Below, one piece after another: positions 8,959 through 16,762 of a stretch of 64,000 bases of DNA (position 1 is the first letter of the stretch; every line of letters starts with the position of its first letter). The translations under genes and the position numbers were made by a program. The DNA comes from Komagataeibacter xylinus (GTDB taxonomy: Bacteria; Pseudomonadota; Alphaproteobacteria; Acetobacterales; Acetobacteraceae), in NCBI RefSeq assembly GCF_009834365.1, contig NZ_CP041348.1:1674501-1738500 (forward strand). The letters run 5' to 3'. The notes under the pieces were generated by a model that was given only the letters and a program-made list of their open reading frames with translations, made no database searches and was not told the origin of the DNA.

Positions 8959-9564
8959 TCAGATCCCCGCGCTGCTCATGGCCGGGCGGTTGAGAATGGA
9001 CAGGAATTCCCGCCGTGTGTCGGAGTTGGTGCGGAACGTGCCGAGCATGCGGCTGGTCACCATCGACACGCCGGGGCGGTGCACGCCGCGCGTGGTCATG
9101 CACTGGTGCGCCGCCTCGATCACCACGCCCACGCCATAGGGCTGGAGTTCCTCGTTGATGGTGTTGGCAATCTGCGCGGTCAGGCGTTCCTGGATCTGGA
9201 AGCGCCGGGCATAGGCGTCGACCACGCGGGCCAGCTTGGAAATGCCCACCACCCGCTTGCGCGGCAGGTAGGCCACATGCGCCACGCCAATGATGGGCAC
9301 CATATGGTGCTCGCAATGGCTCTCCACGCGGATATCGCGCAGCAGCACCATCTCGTCATAATCATCGACCTCGGAGAAGGTGCGGCGCAGCATGTCCACC
9401 GGGTCTTCGGCATAGCCTGCGAAGAATTCGCCATAGGATTTGATGACGCGGGCAGGCGTGTCGCGCAGGCCTTCGCGGTCGGGGTCTTCGCCCGCCCAGC
9501 GCAGCAGGGTGCGTACGGCCTCTTCTGCTTCCGTGCGGGTGGGGCGGGAATCGATGGGGGTCAT
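8959..9564 (-). CDS. folE: GTP cyclohydrolase I
   Basis: FolE makes 7,8-dihydroneopterin triphosphate from GTP, the first step of folate synthesis. The 201-aa protein has the zinc-binding segment [13 protein letters not shown] near residue 80 and the second ligand region [10 protein letters not shown] near residue 150, plus the family C-terminus EFLSILNR. It is the last gene of the minus-strand metZ-apaG-folE cluster, 57 nt after apaG. Its expression may therefore depend partly on the SAM-II riboswitch ahead of metZ. Confidence 0.96.
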   Translation of the reverse strand: MTPIDSRPTRTEAEEAVRTLLRWAGEDPDREGLRDTPARVIKSYGEFFAGYAEDPVDMLRRTFSEVDDYDEMVLLRDIRVESHCEHHMVPIIGVAHVAYLPRKRVVGISKLARVVDAYARRFQIQERLTAQIANTINEELQPYGVGVVIEAAHQCMTTRGVHRPGVSMVTSRMLGTFRTNSDTRREFLSILNRPAMSSAGI

Positions 9565-9621
9565 GCTGTGGGTTCTTGTTGCAGGGGCCCGCCCGGCAGG
9601 GACAGGCCACGGAGGAAAAAC

Positions 9622-10098
9622 TTAATGCAGGATGGTCGGGTGGTGCGGGCTGTCGAGGCTGAAGACCGGAATGCTGATATCGAAGTGCTCCCGGCTGGCC
9701 GGGCGGATCATGTGGTACTGCCCGCCCATGAAGCCGGTTGGCGTTTCAAGGGCGGCGCCTGACATGTATTCAAAACTGGCGGCGGCGTCGATCAGGGGCT
9801 GCTCGCCCACCACGCCTTCGCCTTCCACCCGTTCGATCCGGCCCTGCCCGTCCACGATGCGCCAGCTGCGGCGCAGGAGCTGCACCGCCGTATCGCCGTG
9901 GTTCTCGATCCGCACCCGGTAAGCCCACACATAGCGGTGCTCATCGGGCTCGGACTGGTCATCGAGCCAGAAGGTCTGGACCACCACGCGCACCCTGTCG
10001 GTCGTCGCCTCGAAACACGGCGTGTTGTCCGGTGTCTCGCCCAGTGCGGCGTCAGCGGCTTCCCCGCCGGGGGGAAGGAAGGGCCTGTTCTTGCTCAT
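9622..10098 (-). CDS. apaG: ApaG protein
   Basis: This 158-aa ApaG-family protein has an immunoglobulin-like beta fold. Conserved features are FEATTDRVRVVVQTFWL, YVWAYRVRIEN and the ending FMGGQYHMI...FDISIPVFSL. The family is linked to Co2+ tolerance and Mg2+ homeostasis, but its biochemical role is not settled. The ATG at 10098 has a CAGGAGCG site; the frame remains open further upstream without a better start. It begins 19 nt after the metZ stop, so it is very probably co-transcribed. Confidence 0.92.
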   Translation of the reverse strand: MSKNRPFLPPGGEAADAALGETPDNTPCFEATTDRVRVVVQTFWLDDQSEPDEHRYVWAYRVRIENHGDTAVQLLRRSWRIVDGQGRIERVEGEGVVGEQPLIDAAASFEYMSGAALETPTGFMGGQYHMIRPASREHFDISIPVFSLDSPHHPTILH

Positions 10099-10117
10099 GG
10101 TGGCGACGCTCCTGCTC

Positions 10118-11320
10118 TTACCGGTTGGCCAGCGCCGCGAGGCCGCGCCTGAGGTCATCGATCAGGTCATCGGCATCTTCCAGCCCGACCGAGAAGCGGA
10201 TCGCGCCATCGGTAATGCCAAGGCGGGCACGCTCTTCCGGTGCGAGCTTCATGTGGGTGGTTGTGGCCGGGTGCGTGACCAGCGAGCGGGCATCGCCAAG
10301 GTTGTTCGAGATCGAGATCAGCCGCAGCGCGTTCATGAAAGCAAACGCCCCCGCCTTGCCGCCCTCGACCTCAAACGCCACCAGTGTGGAGCCCGCCGCC
10401 ATCTGCTTTTTGGCCAGTTCGTATTGCGGGTGGTCCTTGCGGCCGGGATAGAACACGCGGGCAATGCCGGGAGCTGTGGCCAGGAAGTCGGCTACTTTCG
10501 CGGCGTTCTGCGTCATGGCGTTGACGCGCAGGGCCAGGGTCTCGATGCTCTTGAGCATGACCCACGCATTGAACGGCGAGAGGCTGTTGCCGGTATTGCG
10601 CTGGAAGGGACGCAGCACCTCGTTGATCCATTTTTCCGCGCCCAGCACGGCGCCACCGAGCACGCGGCCCTGGCCATCAATGTGCTTGGTGCATGAATAC
10701 ACCACCACGTCGGCCCCGAGTTCGAGCGGCTTCTGGTAGAGCGGGGTGGCGAACACGTTATCGACCACCACGGTGGCCCCTGCCTTGTGGGCAAGGTCAC
10801 AGATCATGCGGATGTCGAGCACGTCGAGCATGGGGTTCGACGGGCTTTCAAGCAACACGGCACGGGTGGGCTTGTTCAGTGCGTCCTTCCACGCTGCCAT
10901 GTCGCCGCCATCGACGAACACCGTCTCCACGCCGTAGCGCGGCAGCAGTTCGGAGACGATCCAGTGGCATGAGCCGAATAGCGCGCGCGAGGCCACAACG
11001 CGGTCGCCCGCGCGCACCTGTGCGAGCAGCGCCGATGACACGGCGCCCATGCCGGTGGAGGTCAGGGCACAGGCTTCAGCGCCTTCAAGGTCGCACAGGC
11101 GGCGCTCGAGGTTGGCTACCGTGGGGTTACCAAAGCGGGTGTACTGGTAGTGCGAGACATCGCCGGTAAAGGTGCCTTCGGCCTGCTCGGCGCTGTCATA
11201 GACAAAGCCGGAGGTCAGGAACATCGCCTCGCTGGTCTCGCCATAGGGCGTGCGCTCGAGGCCCGCGTTGATCAGGCGCGTTGCGGGGCGGAAGGATTTG
11301 GGGTCGGGCTGGTCAGTCAT
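10118..11320 (-). CDS. metZ: O-succinylhomoserine sulfhydrylase
   Basis: MetZ is a PLP enzyme that makes homocysteine from O-succinylhomoserine and sulfide, so methionine synthesis skips cystathionine. The 400-aa protein has the Cys/Met-metabolism PLP fold, with the lysine-bearing motif VVYSCTKHIDGQGR near residue 205, the substrate loop FGNPTVANLE and the phosphate loop TSTGMGAV. The ATG at 11320 gives the standard MTDQPDPKSF start. An in-frame ATG at 11422 would add 34 basic residues unlike the family. A SAM-II riboswitch lies upstream at 11455-11507, and a 42-codon leader frame overlaps the start codon. Confidence 0.95.
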   Translation of the reverse strand: MTDQPDPKSFRPATRLINAGLERTPYGETSEAMFLTSGFVYDSAEQAEGTFTGDVSHYQYTRFGNPTVANLERRLCDLEGAEACALTSTGMGAVSSALLAQVRAGDRVVASRALFGSCHWIVSELLPRYGVETVFVDGGDMAAWKDALNKPTRAVLLESPSNPMLDVLDIRMICDLAHKAGATVVVDNVFATPLYQKPLELGADVVVYSCTKHIDGQGRVLGGAVLGAEKWINEVLRPFQRNTGNSLSPFNAWVMLKSIETLALRVNAMTQNAAKVADFLATAPGIARVFYPGRKDHPQYELAKKQMAAGSTLVAFEVEGGKAGAFAFMNALRLISISNNLGDARSLVTHPATTTHMKLAPEERARLGITDGAIRFSVGLEDADDLIDDLRRGLAALANR

Positions 11321-11441
11321 GGTGGGTGGCAGTTCCTGCAAACAGGGTGGTGTGAAGGCAGGCCAGCGCCGGTTGATGCCCGGCAGTCTGGCCCGAAGGC
11401 GGCGCACGACCGTGGAAACCATGATGCCCGCGCCCTGTCAC
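11313..11441 (-). CDS. Possible metZ leader ORF
   Basis: A GTG-started 42-codon frame follows the riboswitch: GAGG lies 12 nt ahead of the GTG at 11441. Its TGA (11315-11313) lies 5 nt inside metZ, so the frames overlap and could be coupled. The predicted peptide is rich in His, Gly and Thr and matches nothing I know. It may be a chance frame in GC-rich DNA. Confidence 0.25.
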   Translation of the reverse strand: MTGRGHHGFHGRAPPSGQTAGHQPALACLHTTLFAGTATHHD

Positions 11442-11454
11442 CGGCGGGATCAGG

Positions 11455-11507
11455 CCTCTTTAGCGCGTATGTTTTACCTCGCCGCAAGCCGGCCGTATCA
11501 AATCACG
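11455..11507 (-). promoter_or_regulatory. SAM-II riboswitch upstream of metZ
   Basis: On the minus strand the sequence carries the SAM-II signature in order: CGTGATTTG, then CCGGCTTGCGGC (the P1 hairpin side with the GGCTTGC core), a TAAAAC tract, and GCGCTAAAGAGG. These are the conserved elements of the compact pseudoknot that binds S-adenosylmethionine and represses translation. This class is typical of alphaproteobacterial methionine genes. The 3' GAGG may be the sequestered ribosome site. Regulation of the following metZ-apaG-folE is inferred from position. Confidence 0.88.
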
Positions 11508-11637
11508 AGGGCACGGGCGCAACCTTGCCCGGGCATGCATGCTTATTGCGGATCAGGACCGGGTGCGTCAACTGCTGGCCAGCCCCCTAAAGGGGTGATT
11601 GCATCTGCCATGCTTGTGCAGTATAGAGGGCGGGCCT

Positions 11638-11711
11638 GCGGGTGTAGTTCAATGGTAGAACGGCAGCTTCCCAAGCTGCATACGAGGGTTCGATTCCCTT
11701 CACCCGCTCCA
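11638..11711 (+). tRNA. tRNA-Gly(CCC)
   Basis: The acceptor stem GCGGGTG pairs with CACCCGC. The D arm contains AGTTCAATGGTAGAA, the anticodon stem GCAGC/GCTGC holds the loop TTCCCAA (anticodon CCC), and the T arm has GGTTCGATTCC. CCA is encoded at 11709-11711. All cloverleaf parts are complete. Confidence 0.97.
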
Positions 11712-11985
11712 GTTTCCCTTACAGATCGTTATCCTGATCGTGGCCATCATGATCTGTCTGCGTATTTTCAATACTGCAGTCGGACAGGGCGCATTCACTC
11801 TGCCTGTCCCGATCATTTTCAAGATAATGATCAGCCTGCGGCAGTAGTTTTCAATAATGGTGCCAGATAGGATGCATTCTGTGGTGCATTTCTGCACGTA
11901 ATAGTGTTTCGGGACGTATATCCACAGGGGAATGACTGTATTCCGTATTGGGTTACCCAATCTGGGAACAGTGATTTAAAACAGT
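11712..11985. other. AT-richer intergenic stretch, no gene seen
   Basis: No frame here has a credible start, ribosome site and codon use. The only structure is an inverted repeat at 11811-11832, GATCATT with AATGATC around 8 nt. A cloverleaf repeat follows. Confidence 0.5.
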
Positions 11986-12065
11986 AAAAGTTTCGGGGTG
12001 CCGCCTTTTTTTAAAAAGGCGGCGTCTTTCAAAGCTTTTTGAAAAAAGATTTGCCAAAAACTTTT
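11986..12065 (+). repeat. Cloverleaf repeat copy 3
   Basis: Full-length copy. The outer arms are AAAAGTTTCGGGG and CCAAAAACTTTT. Hairpin 1 is TGCCGCCTTTTT...AAAAAGGCGGC and hairpin 2 is AAAGCTTTTTGAAAAAAG, slightly damaged. It lies 15 nt beyond the stop of the minus-strand gene at 12081. Confidence 0.9.
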
Positions 12066-12080
12066 GGCCTTTCTGCCTTT

Positions 12081-12569
12081 TTATCGGGTTGGGGTGGGTT
12101 CGGCCGTAGCCTGCGTGTCGGCATAGGTGCTGCCATTCCAGACCCACCGATCTGTGCCATCGACCAGCAGGTCGTGCATGCCCTCATGCATTTCGGGCGT
12201 GATGGTGATCGGGCCGCTGACGGAATCCAGAACCTGTATCCATTTACGCCCGTCCGGCAGGTAAACGGAGGTGGAGCACCCCGCCGAGCCGCACAGGCTG
12301 GCCGATTGCAACTGCACGAACAGCGCCGTGCGCGGTGGATCATCCGACAGGCGGCCCGAGCCTGTCAGCAGCACCGGACGTTCGTTCTGCATGGCGGCAT
12401 CATGCAAATCGGGCGAGACCAGCAGCCGGGCCTGCCGGTCGAGTTCGGTGCCGGGATGCTGCGCCAGAATCACTGGCCCCCCTTCCGCCCATGCCGCACT
12501 CACGCCCGGCAGCCCCATGATGACGACAGGCAGCACAAAGGCACGCAGCAGGTAACGGATACACGGCAT
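12081..12569 (-). CDS. Hypothetical secreted protein
   Basis: This 162-aa protein begins with a signal peptide (IRYLLRAFVLPVVIMGL, cleavage likely near AWA-EGG). The mature part has two Cys close together (LCGSAGCSTS) and alternating polar and hydrophobic stretches that suggest a small beta-rich periplasmic domain. The ATG at 12569 has GGGAG about 10 nt upstream. I do not recognise a family. Repeats lie after its stop and in the gap before it, so it appears to be a single-gene unit. Confidence 0.65.
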   Translation of the reverse strand: MPCIRYLLRAFVLPVVIMGLPGVSAAWAEGGPVILAQHPGTELDRQARLLVSPDLHDAAMQNERPVLLTGSGRLSDDPPRTALFVQLQSASLCGSAGCSTSVYLPDGRKWIQVLDSVSGPITITPEMHEGMHDLLVDGTDRWVWNGSTYADTQATAEPTPTR

Positions 12570-12890
12570 GAAGGGCACACTCCCGCAATGACAAAGGTAT
12601 AGCGAACCCAATGCGTAGCGCCCTTCAAGGTTCCGTGCTGTCTTCCAGTCCGTGGCAAAAGCTGCGTTTGCAAACGGTCAGCGTTTCTTGAAGCTTGCTG
12701 ATGAATGCAGGATATTTTCTGAACGGGCCTTTTCAGGTCGTTTCTGACCCCGCAATCTGTATTTCAGTAAACGTAAAAAGATTTATGAAAATAGTGAAGA
12801 TCGGGGATGTTTTTTATATCAATACCAATAAGGGCAGGGCCTGTTTTTAGTATTTAAAAATATTCCATGGTGAAGTGAATTAAAACGGAC
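12570..12890. other. Intergenic stretch upstream of the 12081-12569 gene
   Basis: I see no gene. The segment 12740-12890 is AT-rich compared with the surroundings and may hold the promoter of the minus-strand secreted protein. No clear consensus promoter was found. Confidence 0.4.
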
Positions 12891-12966
12891 AAAAGTTTTT
12901 GGGTGCCGCCTTTTTGAAAAAAGGCGGCGTTTCCTGAAGCTTTTTAAAACAGGCTTCTCCCAAAAT
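12891..12966 (+). repeat. Cloverleaf repeat copy 4
   Basis: Outer left arm AAAAGTTTTTGGG, hairpin 1 GCCGCCTTTTT / AAAAAAGGCGGC (perfect), hairpin 2 GAAGCTTTTTAAAACAGGCTTC, right arm degraded to TCCCAAAAT. It ends 5 nt from the stop of the PqiC-like gene at 12972. Confidence 0.88.
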
Positions 12967-12971
12967 AGACC

Positions 12972-13646
12972 TCAGCTCCGCCCGTGGTGGCGGGTGCTGG
13001 CGGCAGGTTCCGCTGCCGTTGTGGGCCAGCTGGCCTCGATGCGGTCGCTGAGCTGGTTCAGCAGGCCCTCGGTCACCTTGGCAATGTTTTCATTGCTGCC
13101 GGTTGCCCCGCTGCCCAGAATGACGGTGCGGTTGCGCTGGATGGGCTGGCGCGAATCCTGCGGAATGATGGCCCAGTCCGCATTCAGCGCGGAGGACCCA
13201 TCGCGGCTGACATCAAGGCGGCTGATATTGAGCTGCAGCCGCCAGGTGGGGCGGTCGGGCTGGGGCTGGTCGGTCACGAACAGGTTCGGCCATTTCTGCG
13301 CAAGCCGCGCCGTGATCAGGTCGGTTGCCCCCACGGAAAGGCGGCTGGCCCAGCGGCCAAGCCCGCTGCGCTCGATTTCATGGCCGTTGCGCACCATGAT
13401 GTCCTGGCTGTCCAGATAGTCGGGCAGGCGGGTCCGCTCGACCTCGATGACCGGCGTGCTGTCGGTAATGGGAGTGGTGGAGGTGGTTTCCGCACCCGTG
13501 GCGATGGCAGGCGCGCCCAGCGTGTAAAAGCGCACGGGCGCTGAGGAACAGGCCGACAGCACCATGGCCGAGAGCAGCAGGCCACCACCCGCCCGCAGGG
13601 CCGGATACAGGCGCGAAAGGGAGATAGCGGGCTGGCGCGTTTTCAT
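12972..13646 (-). CDS. PqiC-type ABC transport auxiliary lipoprotein
   Basis: This 224-aa lipoprotein has a signal peptide ending in the lipobox LSAC-S near residue 33. It matches the ABC-type transport auxiliary lipoprotein family (PqiC/DUF330), which partners MCE proteins in lipid transport between the membranes. Its ATG overlaps the mlaD-like stop by 4 nt (ATGA), so it is the last gene of the four-gene operon. Together with the MCE, ATPase and permease it should form an envelope-spanning lipid transporter. No MlaC or MlaB homologue is seen, and this protein may take the outer-membrane role. Confidence 0.85.
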   Translation of the reverse strand: MKTRQPAISLSRLYPALRAGGGLLLSAMVLSACSSAPVRFYTLGAPAIATGAETTSTTPITDSTPVIEVERTRLPDYLDSQDIMVRNGHEIERSGLGRWASRLSVGATDLITARLAQKWPNLFVTDQPQPDRPTWRLQLNISRLDVSRDGSSALNADWAIIPQDSRQPIQRNRTVILGSGATGSNENIAKVTEGLLNQLSDRIEASWPTTAAEPAASTRHHGRS

Positions 13647-14602
13647 TGATTGCGTCCCATCAGCAGAAGTTGCGGATTACTTTCGACTTCATTGGCGAAT
13701 CCGCGCAGCCCGTAGCCGGCTTCCATTACGTCACGCATCGTATCATTCAGGTTGAGCATGTCACGGGACTGCGGATCGAGCAGTGCGCGCAGCCCTGCAA
13801 GGGTTTCACGCGATTGCGCCATGGTTTGCCTTGTGTTGGCAATGAGTGTGAGCAGTTCGGCACGGCGGCCTTCAAACTGGCGGGTATTGGTGGCAATCAG
13901 CCTGTCCAGCTTGTTTATGCTCACGCTGGCCCGGTTTTCCGCATCGATCACGGTGGCGCGGATCTGGCGCACCGCCATCTCACTGTGCGCCGATGTATCA
14001 TGAATGCTGGTCATCATGCCCGGCATGGTGGCGTTCACGTCAGCCACGAGCCTGTGCACGCTGGCCAGGGCGGTGGCCAGGTCATGGCGCAGCCCCTCCA
14101 TGGAGGTGGAAACCATCATCGCTTCAAGCTGCTGCAGCGCGGTCTGGCCCATCGGTATTTCCGGCAGGTCGGTCAGGTCGGGGTGCAGGCGCACGGGCGT
14201 GTCGGGGTCGAGGTCAAGATCGAGTTCGGTCTGGCCCGTGACCAGGCTGTGCAGCATCATGTCCGCCCGCAGCCCGTTGGCCACGAGTTGCGGCAGCGGC
14301 GGCAGGTCGCCCCGCCCCGGCGCATGATCCGGGTCGAACAGGATATAGACCGGCATGTAGGTGTGGTGGTCGACCGGGTCCACCTTGACCGTAATCCGCT
14401 CGACAGCACCCACCGGCACCCCGCGGAAATTGACCGGCGAGCCAATATCCAGCCCGTTCGTGGGGCTTTCAAACACCACCACGGCCTCGCTGCTGCGGCC
14501 GGGCAGGGGCAGGTCGCCCTTGACCGTCAGCACGCCAAGCCCCACGGCCGCCACCCCGAGCACGACCGCGCCGATCAGTGTCTGCCTGCCGGGCATCGGC
14601 AT
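13643..14602 (-). CDS. MlaD-family MCE protein
   Basis: This 319-aa protein has one N-terminal membrane anchor (TLIGAVVLGVAAVGLGVL), a single MCE domain beginning VVFESPTNGLDIGSPVNFRG near residue 42, and a long alpha-helical tail from about residue 160. Such helices build needle or tunnel structures in the family. MCE proteins bind lipids in the periplasm. The start overlaps the ATPase stop by one base and the end overlaps the lipoprotein start, showing a tight operon. It is more like the single-MCE MlaD type than the multi-MCE PqiB or LetB. Confidence 0.9.
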   Translation of the reverse strand: MPMPGRQTLIGAVVLGVAAVGLGVLTVKGDLPLPGRSSEAVVVFESPTNGLDIGSPVNFRGVPVGAVERITVKVDPVDHHTYMPVYILFDPDHAPGRGDLPPLPQLVANGLRADMMLHSLVTGQTELDLDLDPDTPVRLHPDLTDLPEIPMGQTALQQLEAMMVSTSMEGLRHDLATALASVHRLVADVNATMPGMMTSIHDTSAHSEMAVRQIRATVIDAENRASVSINKLDRLIATNTRQFEGRRAELLTLIANTRQTMAQSRETLAGLRALLDPQSRDMLNLNDTMRDVMEAGYGLRGFANEVESNPQLLLMGRNQ

Positions 14603-15405
14603 TACCCGTTTCCATGGGTGCTGGAACTGTCCAGCTGCTCACGGTGCATGAAGGCGTGCACCGTGGGGTCGGTGCAGTGGTCGCGCAGCCATGTGGGCGA
14701 GCCATGGGCGATGGCAGTTTTCTGGTCGGCATCAAGAAAGATGCCATCATCAGCAATATGGAACAGGCTCGAGAGCTCGTGGCTGACGATGATGATCGTA
14801 GCCCCCAGCCCGTCGCGCAGGTTCAGGATCAGCTCATCAAGCCTTGCCGAGGTAATGGGGTCGAGACCGGCAGAAGGCTCGTCGAAGAACAGGATATCGG
14901 GGTCGAGCGACATGGCGCGCGCCAGCCCCGCGCGCTTGCGCATGCCGCCGCTGAGCTCGGATGGATACTGGTCAATGGCATGCAGCATGCCCACAAGCCC
15001 CAGCTTGAGCTCGACAAGCTGGCGGATCACGTGCGGTTCAAGCTTGGTGAACATCTGCATGGGCAGGGCCACGTTCTCGCCCACGGTCATCGAGCTCCAC
15101 AGCGCCCCGCTCTGGAACAGTACGCCAAAGCGGCGCCCGATCCGCACGCGGCTGTCATCATCGCCGGCCCAGTAATTGTCCTTCTGCACCATGTAGGTGC
15201 CGTGCGTGGGGCGCAGCAGGCCGATCATGCTCTTGAGCAGCGTGCTCTTGCCGCAGCCCGAGCCGCCCATTACGGCAAAGATGCTGCCGCGCCGGACCTG
15301 AAACGAGACATCATGCTGGATCACGCGCGGGCCGAAGGCCAGCGTCACGTCATTCACGTCGATCATGACGGGGCGGTCATCGGTGGAGGGCATCTGGTTA
15401 TTCAT
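14602..15405 (-). CDS. Lipid ABC transporter ATPase, MlaF-like
   Basis: This 267-aa ABC ATPase has the Walker A MGGSGCGKST near residue 48, the Q-loop FQSGALW typical of MlaF, the signature LSGGMRKRAGLARA, the Walker B DILFFDEPSAGLDP and the H-loop VSHEL. The FQSGALWSSMTV and GGMRKR forms are specific to the Mkl/MlaF group that works with MCE proteins. It lies 5 nt after the permease gene. It supplies energy for lipid movement between inner membrane and periplasm; the direction is not known from sequence. Confidence 0.93.
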   Translation of the reverse strand: MNNQMPSTDDRPVMIDVNDVTLAFGPRVIQHDVSFQVRRGSIFAVMGGSGCGKSTLLKSMIGLLRPTHGTYMVQKDNYWAGDDDSRVRIGRRFGVLFQSGALWSSMTVGENVALPMQMFTKLEPHVIRQLVELKLGLVGMLHAIDQYPSELSGGMRKRAGLARAMSLDPDILFFDEPSAGLDPITSARLDELILNLRDGLGATIIIVSHELSSLFHIADDGIFLDADQKTAIAHGSPTWLRDHCTDPTVHAFMHREQLDSSSTHGNG

Positions 15406-15410
15406 GGCGA

Positions 15411-16601
15411 TCAGATCCCGATAACATTGGCAATAACCGCGAAGACCGCATCAAGCGCGATCACGCCCACAATGCCCACCACCACGGCCTTGGTGGCCGC
15501 GATGCCCACATCAGCCGCACTCCGCCCGGCCTTGAGGCCAATGCGGCAGCTTGTCAGCCCGATGAAGGTGCCGAACACGAGGCTCTTGATGAAGCCGAAG
15601 GTGAACTGGTCAAGCGGCAGCGCCTGCAGGGTTTCATGAAAATAGCCCAGCGGCGAGACATCGAGCATGATGTAGGAGACGAAGAACCCGCCGAGCATGC
15701 CGATCAGGCAGCCATACAGGTAAAGCAGCGGCATGGTGAAGGCCAGCGCGAGCACCGAGGGCAGGATCAGGTAGCTCGAAACCGGAATGCCGAACACCTG
15801 CAGCGCGTCGATTTCCTCATTGGCCTGCATGGTGGAGATGCGCGCGGCATAGGCGCCACCGGTGCGGCCCGCCATGATGATGGCCGTCATCACCGCCGAC
15901 ATCTCGCGCACCATGGCAATGGCGACGAGGCTCGCCACATAGATGTCGGCTGCGAATTTGTGCAGTTCCACCGATCCCACAAAGGCCAGGATCGCGCCGA
16001 CAAGGAAGTTGACCACGCCCACGATCAGCAGTGCCGCAGGCCCTGCGGCACTGAGGTCGGACATGAGGTCGACGGTACGCATCATGCCGCGCCCCACCAC
16101 GGCGGCAAACCCGCCTTTGGCGGCTGCAGCCCCCATTTCGCTCACGCAGCCGACCTCGTTGAGCGTATCGAGCGTGAGCTGGCCCACGGCGGTGACAGGC
16201 TGGAATTTATGCGGTGGTAATGGCGCGGGCGTGGGCGGGATTTCGGGCAGCAGGTCGAGCAGCTTGCGCGCGGATTCGGGCAGGGTGTCGATGCGCAGCT
16301 GCACGTCGTCTTCACGGGCGGTGCGCTTGAGCTCCCACAGGAAGCTGATCAGCGAGGTATCCCATTTGCCAAGCTGATCGGTGCTGAATTCAACCGGTTC
16401 GCCGTGTGGCACATCCCTGAACCCGGATTCCGGAAAGTCGGGAAGATGGCCCTGCTGTGCAATCCAGTCCCCGGACAATGTGACAAGGGTCCGGTTCGCC
16501 TCGGGCTGCAGATGCCATTGCGGCGCACCATTGACGGACGTTTTCACCAGCCTCTCCAACCTCAGTGCCGCAACCTCGCCCACCCGGTTGCGGGGCGGCA
16601 T
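15411..16601 (-). CDS. MlaE-family lipid ABC permease with STAS-like N-domain
   Basis: The first gene of the operon, about 396 aa. The N-terminal 130 residues resemble a STAS domain (TLVTLSGDWIA ... TSLISFLWELKR), as in MlaE/STAS fusions, so a separate MlaB may not be needed. The C-terminal half is the MlaE permease with several membrane helices and the motifs MVREMSAVMTAIIMAGRTGG and ISTMQANEEIDAL. The start is uncertain: ATGs at 16628 and 16601 both lack a good ribosome site, and 16601 is used because it suits family length. Confidence 0.88.
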   Translation of the reverse strand: MPPRNRVGEVAALRLERLVKTSVNGAPQWHLQPEANRTLVTLSGDWIAQQGHLPDFPESGFRDVPHGEPVEFSTDQLGKWDTSLISFLWELKRTAREDDVQLRIDTLPESARKLLDLLPEIPPTPAPLPPHKFQPVTAVGQLTLDTLNEVGCVSEMGAAAAKGGFAAVVGRGMMRTVDLMSDLSAAGPAALLIVGVVNFLVGAILAFVGSVELHKFAADIYVASLVAIAMVREMSAVMTAIIMAGRTGGAYAARISTMQANEEIDALQVFGIPVSSYLILPSVLALAFTMPLLYLYGCLIGMLGGFFVSYIMLDVSPLGYFHETLQALPLDQFTFGFIKSLVFGTFIGLTSCRIGLKAGRSAADVGIAATKAVVVGIVGVIALDAVFAVIANVIGI

Positions 16602-16762
16602 GCACAAAACGATCCCGGTTCTCGTCATCCGCCTGTTTGCTGGCAGGCAGGTGGCGGGTCTCTCACGGTGTTCTGTTTTCCATACCAGATGACCCGCCCG
16701 GCACAAGCCCTGCTGCCGTGAAGGCTCCGCGATGGGAGCGCATGGCTTTGGCCGGGCCGTGC

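Noticed and set aside
13646..15175. A 509-codon open frame antisense to the Mla-like genes
   Set aside because: It spans two well-supported genes on the other strand and has low-complexity, His-rich composition typical of shadow frames.
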